A stretch of DNA of 64,000 nt from Xenoacremonium recifei (Eukaryota > Ascomycota > Sordariomycetes > Hypocreales > Nectriaceae), in NCBI GenBank assembly GCA_012184525.1, contig WOFQ01000065.1, positions 1 through 64,000 on the forward strand, read 5' to 3'. Shown in pieces: positions 1-9,271 of this stretch. The notes below the pieces were generated by a model. The model did no database searches, was not told where the DNA came from, and saw only the letters and a program-made list of their open reading frames with translations. The translations under genes and the position numbers were made by a program. The stretch's first letter is position 1, and each line of letters begins with the position of its first letter.

Positions 1-27
1 GAGGAAGAGGAGGTGAGTCTCGAGAAG

Positions 28-61
28 TGGCCCACTCGCTATGCTGGCCCACTCGCTATGC
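28..61. repeat. 17-bp tandem direct repeat (2 copies)
   Basis: The 17-mer tggcccactcgctatgc occurs twice back to back (28-44 and 45-61) in non-coding DNA downstream of the first gene. It looks like a simple slippage duplication; I see no other structure in positions 1-265. Confidence 0.9.
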
Positions 62-265
62 ATCTACGTTACATGTAGTGTCAAGAAGCATAAGATGGAA
101 GATCCTAACACGAAACTGGGATGCTAGTTGGAGTTTGGTCTTGCTACCGCATAATACAAACAGGGCACTTGCTTTGAACTCTCTCAATCGCTAGTTGGAG
201 AACATGCAAAGATTTCTTCATTGTTTATGCCACTCGTCTATCGTTTTTTTAACTATCATGCGACC

Positions 266-1207
266 TTAGGGAGGACCATAAGTTGATCGATAATCTCCAA
301 TAACAGCCCAGAATTCTTCAACGAACTCTGACTGCCCAGCCTCCGCCGGTCTGACAGCAAAATATCGTCTGTTATCTATAGGTGGACTCATGTTGCCCGG
401 ATGTCCATCCACCATAGCGCCTCCTGCCTCTAATAAAATGGCCCAAGCAGCTGCTACATCCCAGGCCCAGCAGCCGCATTCCCAGAATGCATCCTGCTGC
501 CCGGCAGCAACCCGACAGATCGCTATGGCTGCCGAGCCCATGAAACGGAGGGAATTAGCGAAGCGCCCACCTGTGGCGACTGTCTTGGCTAGGGTTGTGA
601 TTACTTTGAGGTTTAAATCAAAGTTAGGACCCTCTCTGTCACTACCCCATTCCAAACCGATACTAGCAGTTTGAAGACTCCCTAGAGGGGATGAACTGAG
701 CGGTAATCTCCTCGGGGTCCCTGAACCTCGTGTGGTGAAGGCTCCTCCACCTCGGACAGCGCTCCAGAGCTCATCCTGAAACGGGTTGTAGACCACGCCA
801 ACAGTAGGTTGCCTCTGAACAACAAGGGCTATAGAAACGCAAACAACTGGGAATCCATGGACAAAGTTGGATGTGCCATCGATCGGATCCACGATGAATG
901 TTGGTTCGTTGGTAAGCGTGACTCCGTCCTTATAAGTCTCTTCGCCGACGAAGAGGAACTTTCGGAACCGTTGTTGGAGTTTCTCATATATGAACTTCTC
1001 AACGGCCTTATCTGTCTCAGTAACGATGTCTGCCGCTAGAAGTACGTTAGTTAAAGTAGTCAATCCAGGTCTGCACAAATACTGACAGTTTTTCTTTGGG
1101 AATATTGTCGATGATGTTGGCTGTGCGGAGACGATTATTTGGCCAGCTTCCTTTGCTACCTTAATCAGAAAGGTACAGATATTTTCCAAATCGGAATCGA
1201 GTGCCAT
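266..1207 (-). CDS. Inositol monophosphatase family protein (QutG-like)
   Basis: Mg-dependent sugar/inositol phosphate phosphatase family. The metal-site motifs are present: GEE near the middle, DPIDGTSNF (motif A) and WDVAAA (motif B). I place the start at the ATG at 1205-1207 (MALDSDLENI), which fits the usual family N-terminus; the frame stays open to 1279 but without an ATG. A 51-nt intron (1036-1086 on this strand, donor GTCAGT, branch CTAAC, acceptor CTAG) is a multiple of three and has no stop, so a naive translation carries 17 extra residues. Splicing restores KKNSADIVTETD, the conserved family sequence, and gives 296 aa. It is divergent from the Zn2Cys6 gene at 1697. QutG-type members sit in fungal quinate clusters, but no other quinate gene is here, so substrate and pathway stay open. 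Confidence 0.88.
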   Translation of the reverse strand: MALDSDLENICTFLIKVAKEAGQIIVSAQPTSSTIFPKKNCQYLCRPGLTTLTNVLLAADIVTETDKAVEKFIYEKLQQRFRKFLFVGEETYKDGVTLTNEPTFIVDPIDGTSNFVHGFPVVCVSIALVVQRQPTVGVVYNPFQDELWSAVRGGGAFTTRGSGTPRRLPLSSSPLGSLQTASIGLEWGSDREGPNFDLNLKVITTLAKTVATGGRFANSLRFMGSAAIAICRVAAGQQDAFWECGCWAWDVAAAWAILLEAGGAMVDGHPGNMSPPIDNRRYFAVRPAEAGQSEFVEEFWAVIGDYRSTYGPP

Positions 1208-1696
1208 TCTGAAATAATCGAGCCCTGGCTTCCCCGAGATAGCATCGTAAGGTGCGAAGAGACAACCTGTACGTGGCAAAACCGATTTATATGGAGGAAC
1301 ATAATCACGTAAGGCAAGCGTAAGAAATTGGAACTAATAAACGGCGTTTATACTTTGGCGTCGGGAAACAAAATGACAATGCTAATTCTCCCTGTGTACT
1401 CCGTACATGTCTCATAATAGCTAGCTGACTTGATCGAGAGTCTCCAGTTTTGTACGGGCTCTCTCATTATCCGTCTGTGTTGAATCTGACTTTAATTTAG
1501 CCAATCGCATTTAGCCGTTCGGCACGAGATAAGACAACTCGGCTAGAGATACTGCTGGACCGTACCGGTTATTTGTCCCACGTGATGCCAGTCGTGATTG
1601 GACGATGGAAATGCTGTTTATGATTGTTCAAGGGATGACACAGCGAAAATGCGGCATTTCAATATCGTAGCCATTTCCCTATCTTGATCCGAACCC
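1208..1696. promoter_or_regulatory. Divergent intergenic promoter region
   Basis: A 489-bp gap between two genes reading away from each other, so it must hold both promoters. I see no convincing TATA box or repeated operator. No gene is supported here. Confidence 0.5.
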
Positions 1697-3451
1697 ATGA
1701 ACACAATGCCGGTAACATACGGAGTACAGCAGCCGCAACAGTACCGTGGCCGAGTGCGGACCGGGTGTCTAACATGTCGATCTCGAAAGGTCCGATGCGA
1801 TGAAGCGAAGCCGGCCTGTCGCAACTGCATCAAGGTGCAGCGATGTTGCGTCTACAGGCCGAAACAGACCCGAGAGCGAGCGGTGAAAGATACCAGCCAG
1901 CCCTCGCCAGCAGAAGAGGCTACTGAAGTAGCCGGACCAGGCGGAGTTACTGCACTCCAGCCCACCCCGCCGTCTTCTGGGAATTGCGAAAGCAGCATTT
2001 CTAACTCAGCATCTCCGTCTGAAACTAGTCGCCAAAATCCCCTTCACCGCGGGAATGACTGGTCACTGGATGTCTCTAGCGGGCTCGAGAGTGGTTTGGA
2101 GACTCGGAGCGGCGGTCCGCTCTCCGCAGATGATGAGCAAGGCGAAACGGACTCGCCGTCGAGTCTCATATCGCGGGATATCCAGCTGACCACGACTATG
2201 GATCTCCTCCGGGCACGTCATGAATACGTGCAATCATCAACATTCTTTGTTGACCTGGTGGAGTGTCCAGGAATCACGCCCTTCGACAAGATCAACTGGG
2301 ACCGCGCAAAATACCATATCGTCGAGAATTATGAGTCTTGTCAAGCCGTCACCCAGTCTATAACTGCAATCTCCACACTATATCACACGATGAGATATAA
2401 CCTATCGCCGTTGAGGGCTATAGAGCACTCCCGCTGTGCCAAGGACTCGCTCGACGAACTCTTGGATGATCATGGCCAAGAGTTCAGCACAGCTTTGACG
2501 GCGATTTTCCTTTTATGCGTCTTCGAACTCATCCTTTCCAATGAGGCAGCGGTTGCCTTCAAAGTACCAAGCCAGATTTTGCTTCAAAGGGTGGAATCCT
2601 GGGCGCAATGCCCCTCCACACATTCACAGTTATCCAGACGCCTGGTTATCTGGCTAAAGATCATCCAAACTATCACCATGCGAGGGGGCGGAGGAGGACT
2701 ACTCTCAGAAGCCCTCTACGAGCTGTTACCAAACTACGAAGGCCCACTGCCTTCTCTTGAAGTAGTGCCAGACCACCAGCTGGATGTGTCAACTGACTTA
2801 CATGAGGTTCTGGGTGCTCCGATGTTTGACTTTTACTTCCAACTGCAGATGCTCTCTGGACAGATTGCGAAGGAAACACACTATCATCGCACCCGCAAGT
2901 CGGGAAGTGACCAGGAGGAAGTCGTCAGGAGTATAGTTCGGATCAAGTCACAACTGCAGGCGTTATGGGAAGGTCGATCGATGATGCAAAGGCGAACAGC
3001 CGAAGACATCCGTTCTCAATTAGCGCCAAACATCGCAAATGTCATCATCGGTCTGATACGCATATGCAATGCTGCCTATTATGCAGATTTTGTTGAGATA
3101 GATCGCGTCTTGGGGGATCCATTAACAAAATGGACTGGCTCCAGAGAAGCAATACAGGCTATCAGGCAGATTGTGGACGACGACTGGGAGGAAAACGGCG
3201 TGGCTCACGGAAAGGGGCTTAATCCTGGATACCTTCGCGCTTTGTTTCTCTGCGCAATTGAGTGTATGGATCCGGACCAGAACCGGTGGGCTGTCGAAAG
3301 GATCAGCGAGATACGGAGTGTAATCTATCGAAGCGAGTTCTTCTCAGAATTCGGCAGGGCGCTTGCAGAGGCACAAATGGAAAAGGAGAGGCGGGTTACG
3401 TCCAAGTATTTCTGCATTTGGTATTTCGGAGGGCCGCCGCCCTATTTGTAA
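1697..3451 (+). CDS. Zn2Cys6 fungal transcription factor
   Basis: A 584-aa nuclear regulator read from one exon. The binuclear zinc cluster lies at residues 24-51 (C24, C27, C34, C41, C44, C51, spacing C-x2-C-x6-C-x6-C-x2-C-x6-C), followed by a basic linker and a low-complexity Ser/Pro/Glu-rich stretch to about residue 150. The remaining 430 residues are helical and resemble the fungal-specific transcription factor domain 2 type (RDIQLTTTMDLL, CVFELILSNEA). The ATG at 1697 is the first in frame, with a second Met three residues on. Targets cannot be read from sequence; the divergent phosphatase gene at 266-1207 is the obvious first candidate. Convergent with the LysM gene. Confidence 0.93.
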   Translation: MNTMPVTYGVQQPQQYRGRVRTGCLTCRSRKVRCDEAKPACRNCIKVQRCCVYRPKQTRERAVKDTSQPSPAEEATEVAGPGGVTALQPTPPSSGNCESSISNSASPSETSRQNPLHRGNDWSLDVSSGLESGLETRSGGPLSADDEQGETDSPSSLISRDIQLTTTMDLLRARHEYVQSSTFFVDLVECPGITPFDKINWDRAKYHIVENYESCQAVTQSITAISTLYHTMRYNLSPLRAIEHSRCAKDSLDELLDDHGQEFSTALTAIFLLCVFELILSNEAAVAFKVPSQILLQRVESWAQCPSTHSQLSRRLVIWLKIIQTITMRGGGGGLLSEALYELLPNYEGPLPSLEVVPDHQLDVSTDLHEVLGAPMFDFYFQLQMLSGQIAKETHYHRTRKSGSDQEEVVRSIVRIKSQLQALWEGRSMMQRRTAEDIRSQLAPNIANVIIGLIRICNAAYYADFVEIDRVLGDPLTKWTGSREAIQAIRQIVDDDWEENGVAHGKGLNPGYLRALFLCAIECMDPDQNRWAVERISEIRSVIYRSEFFSEFGRALAEAQMEKERRVTSKYFCIWYFGGPPPYL

Positions 3452-3739
3452 GGCAATAGGTTTGTTTCAACACGAACGTGGAACGAGAAATGGTGCAAAT
3501 ACTAAGGAAAAGCAAGGTCCGATTCCCAATTCCAACTCCAACAGCGATGAGATAAAGCATTTTACGGAGAACAAATAATAAACGCCTAGAATCCCTAGCT
3601 TTCCTCGAATGGACTGACTCAATCAGGGAGAGCCTTGACCAGCAAACAAACAATCCCTCCAATAGCTGTGAGAGAAACGTCCTCCCAAGAACAGATCCGA
3701 AACGCCTAGATAAGCAGACCTTTCCTCCAATTCAGTTCC

Positions 3740-4261
3740 TCAGACAGGCGCAACCTCCACCGGCAGACAAACAGTCTCCCCAACCAACAACTTCTCACAG
3801 TCCAGTCCCTCATTCACCCCCGTCAACTCCTCAAGCTTGCCCCCCGAAATATCCCAACACGTATCACCCTCCAACACCGTATATGGTCTCTCACATTTCA
3901 CCTGCACGTCTACCACGCCCGCCTCATCCCCCGCCTTCCAATGCAAGAACCAAAACAACCCAAACAGCGCCAAGAACACCAGAATCCCAAAGTTCAGCAA
4001 CGGCATCATATCATGTCTCCAGCTCGGGGCCTGCTGCTGCTCCAGCAGGAACGCCTCCGGATCGACTTCGTCGTGGTCATCGTGCGCCGAAGCATCGCCC
4101 ACGCGCGTGAGCCGGCCGTAGCGGTTGCCAGGTGCGCTCTCCCAGTAGCTCCCGTCGGCGTCGCGGAACGTGTAGGTCTCGGTGTCGGCGTCGTAGCCAA
4201 CGCGCTGCATGCCCTCGGGCAGGCGCTCTTCGTCGGTGTCGTATTGCGAGAAGCGAGACAT
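3740..4261 (-). CDS. Single-pass membrane protein with LysM (CBM50) domain
   Basis: A 173-aa protein. The N-terminal half is acidic and soluble, with the sequence DGSYWESAPGNRYGR around residues 37-50. A hydrophobic helix at about residues 86-107 is the only membrane segment. After it comes one LysM motif at about 126-166 (YTVLEGDTCWDI ... LLVGETVCLP) with cysteines at typical LysM places. The layout suggests a cytosolic N-terminus and a LysM facing the cell exterior or a lumen, binding chitin or other GlcNAc polymers. It has no cleavable signal peptide, unlike secreted LysM effectors. The start is the ATG at 4259-4261 and no intron is needed. Confidence 0.85.
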   Translation of the reverse strand: MSRFSQYDTDEERLPEGMQRVGYDADTETYTFRDADGSYWESAPGNRYGRLTRVGDASAHDDHDEVDPEAFLLEQQQAPSWRHDMMPLLNFGILVFLALFGLFWFLHWKAGDEAGVVDVQVKCERPYTVLEGDTCWDISGGKLEELTGVNEGLDCEKLLVGETVCLPVEVAPV

Positions 4262-4787
4262 GGTAATGCAGGACGGTTATTTTGGATAGACAAAGGCTTT
4301 GTTGAGTGAAAGGCTGCTTTTGGAAGTCGGAATGGTGAAGTTGGTGGGATGATGCGAGGGGAAGATGTGAAACGTGACTGACGTTGGAGGTAAAGACGTG
4401 CACGTCAGCAGCCTTATGTAATCCCCGTCACCAAACAGCGATGCGACGCTGCGCCACAGCCAGCTGGCCAACAGGCATCAGCTTACTGGAGATTTGGAAT
4501 GGTTGGTTGTTTGAGATGTTTGGAATCATTGGTAGGTCATAGGTCATTAGCTTAGGGGACTTTCGTACTGTAGTTAGGTAACTATTATGGCGGCGTCCTT
4601 TAGAATACGGAGCCTAATAAATCCCTTCGTGTTAGTGCTCAAGAACTTCACAGGAGAGGGCTGCTCTTCAGATAAATTAACAGCAACGGAAATTGATTGT
4701 TCAATGCACAATTCATCGGGTATCTCTCCTCCATTGTCAAATCGCCGTTCATACACCGCCAACACCCGAAAGCCCCATCCTCATTCC
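4262..4787. other. Intergenic region
   Basis: 526 bp between the start of the LysM gene and the 3' end of the vWA gene, both on the minus strand. It holds the LysM promoter and the vWA 3' region. Short frames in it have no recognisable protein features. Confidence 0.5.
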
Positions 4788-7700
4788 TCACCATCCATAA
4801 TCATCGTACTCGTCGTCTTCATACTCGTCTTCATCACCCTCGCCAAAGCCTAATCCACCATGCTCCCTCTCCATGTGAGGATAAATCCCAATTTCTCCAG
4901 GCTCCTTTCCACACGCATAACACCAATGCACGCCACACGGGCATGTTATATGATCACAGCCACCAACCTTCTCCGTCATGGTGCCACACCCAGGACACGC
5001 CTTGGCAGGGCTATCCATCGCATCAGACTGGCGACATTCATCACAGGCCCAATTGCTCAGCTCTGGCGGCGCACCAGCAGCGCACACCCGCTCGATGTAC
5101 GGCTTCGCAAAGTCGCACTTGCGACACCAGGCGTAGATCCAGGATCCGGCCTGTTCAACAGCAAGCCGCAGGTCTCCCAGGGCCGTGATGCCAAACGAGT
5201 TCAGCACGCGCGGGGCAGGACGGCGTCGGCAAAACGGGCATGACAGCGCTGCGACGTTGACCAACTGGCCCCGTGCATTGAGACCGTACCATCCGCGAGA
5301 GCAACCTTGGCAGATGAGCTGCGCACAGCCTTTACGTCCGCACGCTCGGTGTAGGTCTGCCTTGCGTACGCTCTTGAAGCACAAGTCACACGTGCCAGCC
5401 TCGGCACGCCGTGTGCGAACCCAGCCAGCAAGGGCCTCTTTGACCTCGGAAGTGTTGCGGACGAGCTTGCCGGAGAGGGTGAAGGCCGTCGCAGTATCGG
5501 GGAGCACTTCAACCTTCTCGGGCAGATCGGCGAGGTCGCAGTGCGAAGCAGTATAGAAGACCGACCGGTTGTTGAAAGGCTCGTGGATTGCGCGGTCGTC
5601 GTTACGGAGGAGCCAGTCGCGGCCGTTCTCAGCGGAGAGGGCTTCGGCGGAAGTATCGCAGGAGATGATGGTTACGACGTTGGATGTGCACGCGGCACAT
5701 TCGAAGCTCGAGAGGTCGAAATTTGTCGGGCGGTACTCCTCAGGCCATATGATCTGGCTCAGACACTTGGAGCACTCGATCAGGGGAGCAGCGCCAAAGT
5801 TGGAGTTCTTGTCGTTGAGGTGGCGGCAGTAGAAGCACTTCGCTCGCACACGAAGCTTGTCCGTGTTATAAACGACGTACTGGGCACGGCATTCGTTGCG
5901 GTTGCATTCGACCCAAGCACCCAGCGTCTTCTCGTCATGGTCCGTCGCTACGTTAGTCTTCAACCGCTCCTCATGGTCTTCGGAGGCCGAACAAGCGGCG
6001 CAATGGCATGGTGCCTCCTCTGCGGTGCGGCAGAGACCGCACACGCCGCCTGCCGCCATGATGGTGACGGATCGTGGAAACTTGCACTCGCGGCAGACCA
6101 CCACGGGGCCGAGGGCAGACTTGGTCTTCTCAGGCTTCCAGCCGACCTTGGCCTCGACAGTCGTCTTGAGATTGATCTCCAGCATCTTGTAGTCAACAAG
6201 CGTCTTGAAAAGCTTCCTGTCTCCCTCAGTCAAGATGCTGGCGTCTGCCCAGTGCCGCTGGGTAACGCCTGAAGCCACTCGAGCCTCGTAATCCTTGTCC
6301 GCATCAAGCAGTAGACCCAAGCACCCAAGATTCCATGTCTCAGCAATATCGAGTGTATTCCACTTGTCACGGAATGCCAGAAGTTCCTTATCTGCAGCAT
6401 CCCTCAAAGGAAGTATACCCATTCGAAGTGCCAAAGCCGCGAGCAACGCCGCGGGACGAACTGCCAACATGGTCCCTGGGAGGACAGCATGAAGCAAGAC
6501 TTTCCAGAACTTGCGGTCGTACTTGGCGTCAGCCAGCGCCATTGGAATCTGAGGGACATCTTCTGCCGAAGCCTTCATGATGTGCTCGGGAAGATCTTCG
6601 GCCTTGTCAACGTAGGTGAGCCGGGTCAGAACCGTTCCCAGGCGCCGGAGAATGCGGTAGTCACACGATCGACCAATCTCCAGAAGCTCGGCTCGAGTAA
6701 ACTCGTTCAGAGGTCGGCTGTCGTCTCCGTCGTCGTCTTGGTCTGCTGAAACGGTGGTGAACTTCTCTGTCGGATCCAAGAACACCATCGGGAATCGTTC
6801 CTGCTCGGGGACCTTTGCGATCGTGTCCTGGATCTCGGCGGCGTAGTTGTACGACTCCTCCAACCACGCCTTCATGCGCACCTTCTCGTTCACGTCGAAG
6901 ATCTTTTCGACTTCTCGACCAAATAGAGTGATGAGTTCGTCTCGAGCCGGGTTGTTCCGGTCACTGCACACCGTCCTCCAGAGCGTACCGAAGATGGGGT
7001 TGACTGCAACCGCCGAGACCTTGGTTTCGATGATGCGCCACAGTTGGTCAACCGCAAACTTCTTGTAGTCCTCATCCTCCACGTAGCGCTTAGCAAAGTT
7101 GCGGATGCTGGGCCCTCGGGCGGTGATGACTGTAGGCATGTCGCAGTAACGCGTATCCTCGGCGGGGAAGTTGATCTTGGCTCTCTCGCTGTTCGATGGG
7201 CTGAGGCCCGTGGTGATGAACGTCTTGGTGGCCGCTGATGACTCGCTGGTGGCCTCTGCAAGCTTCTTGGTGTCCTCGTACCACAAATGCTGGCCGAACT
7301 GATTGTTGTCCTCTACTAGAGAGTTTCCAGCCCCCATCCAGGTCAATAACAGACTGATGGTGACTGTGGAGATGACTTCGGCCACAAGATAGTTCACCAT
7401 GAAGAGCGTGCCGCCGGTGACTGTAGACAAGAAAAGGTAGGGCGAGTAGGTGCTGATGTTGCTCTTGGACAAGATGCTGAACACCACGGCCTTCTTGTTG
7501 CTCGACTTGAGCGTGTTAGCAGCCGACGCCCAATCCGCAAACAGGTGTGCAGTGCCGCCATAGTTCGCCTCGATGTTCAACATCCTTTGCTCTGTCTTCT
7601 GGTTCTCGCTTTTGGTAGCCGGGAAGTGCGGTGGCGCGTCCGTATACAGCAGCATAATCGTCGTCGCCTCCTCGCGCATGTGCTCGTAGGCCAACGCAAG

Positions 7701-8039
7701 CCCCGTCTTGGTCGCTTCAGGCCAGTCGCCGCCTCGGTCGGGAATAATGTTGCCGGCCATCTTCAGGACATCATCCTGGCTGACGATATCAGGGCCTGTC
7801 ACGGCGCCTGAGGGCGAACACCAGCCGCTGAACTCGGTCAGTCTGCCCCCGCAGTAGTCGCGGTAGGCCACCACGCCGATGCGCTCGAAGCACCCAGTCA
7901 ATGCTGACAGACTGATGATCTCTGGGAGGGCCAGGTTGAGGGCTCGGATGAAGGAGCCCATGGATGCCGTCGCATCAAGCACCACCAGCAGGTCGTGGGC
8001 CTTCTGCGGCTCTGTCGCCGTTGGTTCTGAGGACGCCAT
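4788..8039 (-). CDS. vWA-domain protein with C-terminal RBR-like (RING-IBR-RING2) zinc array
   Basis: A 1083-aa single-exon protein. Residues about 14-220 form a von Willebrand A domain with a MIDAS-like DATAS motif (LVVLDATASM) and YTDAPPH. A long middle part has no recognised fold. From about residue 640 come several Cys-pair zinc ribbons (CRECKF, CGLC, CFYC, CSKC, CAAC). A RING1-like segment follows (CDLC ... CAQLICQGCSRGW ... CPFC), then an IBR-like segment (CRKC ... CDEC), then RING2 from residue 1015 (CPGCGTMTEKVGGCDHITC ... WCYACG). RING2 keeps the GGC cysteine (about C1028) that forms the ubiquitin thioester in RBR ligases such as HHARI. The tail is strongly acidic. The likely role is a cytosolic ubiquitin ligase or regulator with vWA substrate binding (inference). 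A TATAAA on this strand lies at 8121-8126, about 80 nt before the ATG. Confidence 0.85.
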   Translation of the reverse strand: MASSEPTATEPQKAHDLLVVLDATASMGSFIRALNLALPEIISLSALTGCFERIGVVAYRDYCGGRLTEFSGWCSPSGAVTGPDIVSQDDVLKMAGNIIPDRGGDWPEATKTGLALAYEHMREEATTIMLLYTDAPPHFPATKSENQKTEQRMLNIEANYGGTAHLFADWASAANTLKSSNKKAVVFSILSKSNISTYSPYLFLSTVTGGTLFMVNYLVAEVISTVTISLLLTWMGAGNSLVEDNNQFGQHLWYEDTKKLAEATSESSAATKTFITTGLSPSNSERAKINFPAEDTRYCDMPTVITARGPSIRNFAKRYVEDEDYKKFAVDQLWRIIETKVSAVAVNPIFGTLWRTVCSDRNNPARDELITLFGREVEKIFDVNEKVRMKAWLEESYNYAAEIQDTIAKVPEQERFPMVFLDPTEKFTTVSADQDDDGDDSRPLNEFTRAELLEIGRSCDYRILRRLGTVLTRLTYVDKAEDLPEHIMKASAEDVPQIPMALADAKYDRKFWKVLLHAVLPGTMLAVRPAALLAALALRMGILPLRDAADKELLAFRDKWNTLDIAETWNLGCLGLLLDADKDYEARVASGVTQRHWADASILTEGDRKLFKTLVDYKMLEINLKTTVEAKVGWKPEKTKSALGPVVVCRECKFPRSVTIMAAGGVCGLCRTAEEAPCHCAACSASEDHEERLKTNVATDHDEKTLGAWVECNRNECRAQYVVYNTDKLRVRAKCFYCRHLNDKNSNFGAAPLIECSKCLSQIIWPEEYRPTNFDLSSFECAACTSNVVTIISCDTSAEALSAENGRDWLLRNDDRAIHEPFNNRSVFYTASHCDLADLPEKVEVLPDTATAFTLSGKLVRNTSEVKEALAGWVRTRRAEAGTCDLCFKSVRKADLHRACGRKGCAQLICQGCSRGWYGLNARGQLVNVAALSCPFCRRRPAPRVLNSFGITALGDLRLAVEQAGSWIYAWCRKCDFAKPYIERVCAAGAPPELSNWACDECRQSDAMDSPAKACPGCGTMTEKVGGCDHITCPCGVHWCYACGKEPGEIGIYPHMEREHGGLGFGEGDEDEYEDDEYDDYGW

Positions 8040-9271
8040 CGTGAGTCAGCCGGCCGATGCTGTCGAGAGTATGGGCAAGCTTGGGAGGAGAAGCGCCAGA
8101 AGGGGCTGGGAATGGCTTCATTTATAGCCAACAGCTTCGTGTTCAGCTTCCCGCTCAGGGGCAGGAGCGAACATCGGATCTAAGCCCAACGTGACTCAGG
8201 CCGGTTGAGTCGGTCGCCGACGGGAGGTTGCATCGTCACGGTGGCAGAGCTGAAGGTGAAGAGGGGGAGGCTTGGCGGGGAAAGCCTTGCAGGGGTTTGA
8301 TGCAGTTAAGCGCCTGGCCAACGGCTGCCTAAACCCCCTGAAGCGTAGCGTAGTGTAAGGCTGACTTTAGCACTCGCACCACTGAAAAGGATGCCTGTCA
8401 GGAGAGGCGCTAACCTTCAGCTGAGGCGGGTTTTCGGCATGACACAAATGATTGAACAAAGAAGTTGAAATGTTCATTACCACATTTCAGGAATTTTGTA
8501 AGGAATGGCTTACGTCTTGATGACGATCACTGATTATTGCATAGTTGTTGCCTCAGGCATTAGGCAGTGCACGGGATGGAAGGGACGGAGGACGGGCACC
8601 TTCACAAGTAGGGCGGGTAGCAAACATCCATGGATGGCATTTCCCAGCAACCTCCCAACCAAGAATTCTTTGCCTCCTGCAATTCAGTCATCAGTCGGTA
8701 CAACACCTTGAATTCTTTCCGCGTCATCCCATCACCACCCTCAGCTCATAATTACGACCATTTCTCAACTCTCAAACTCCCCACGACAGCCCTATTGGGC
8801 CGCGAGATACGAAGTTTACTCGTGTTCACGACAATCTCGGTTCCGCCGACGATGAGGCCCATGGTCTCTTTACCAAACCACTCGAACACCTCGGTCCCAA
8901 CGCATCCAACATCCAAATACTGTAAGTCCAGTTCTTTCCTTGCTTCCGGTTTAAATCAATAAAGTGACATTAAAAGCTAGCATCATCTTGTGCTGGCTTC
9001 ACGTGGAAAATTGGGCTGGGACATGGGGCTAGGAAAAACATTTGGGTCAGGATCATGGATATTTTACGGCTATCAGTGCTTACAGGACTCAGGATCAGTT
9101 GTATTTCGTTCTAATGGTATCCTTTTGTATTAATTCAAGGGATTTGGTTGACACCCTCCTCATGTTCCACCACCATTTGATGTTCAGCAGGTCGTGACAC
9201 CGCGCAGAGCGCCATCACGAAAATTACGAAATATCAGTGCTTGTTATACATACAGTTTCATGTCCCATCTC
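8040..9271. other. Intergenic region with vWA promoter
   Basis: 1.2 kb between the start of the vWA gene and the 3' end of the GH3 gene. Apart from the TATAAA near 8121 I see no supported gene; the short plus-strand frames at 8505-8962 have no family features. Confidence 0.5.

Noticed and set aside
5541..6272. 243-codon plus-strand frame inside the vWA gene
   Set aside because: Antisense shadow of a zinc-rich conserved region; no family features.
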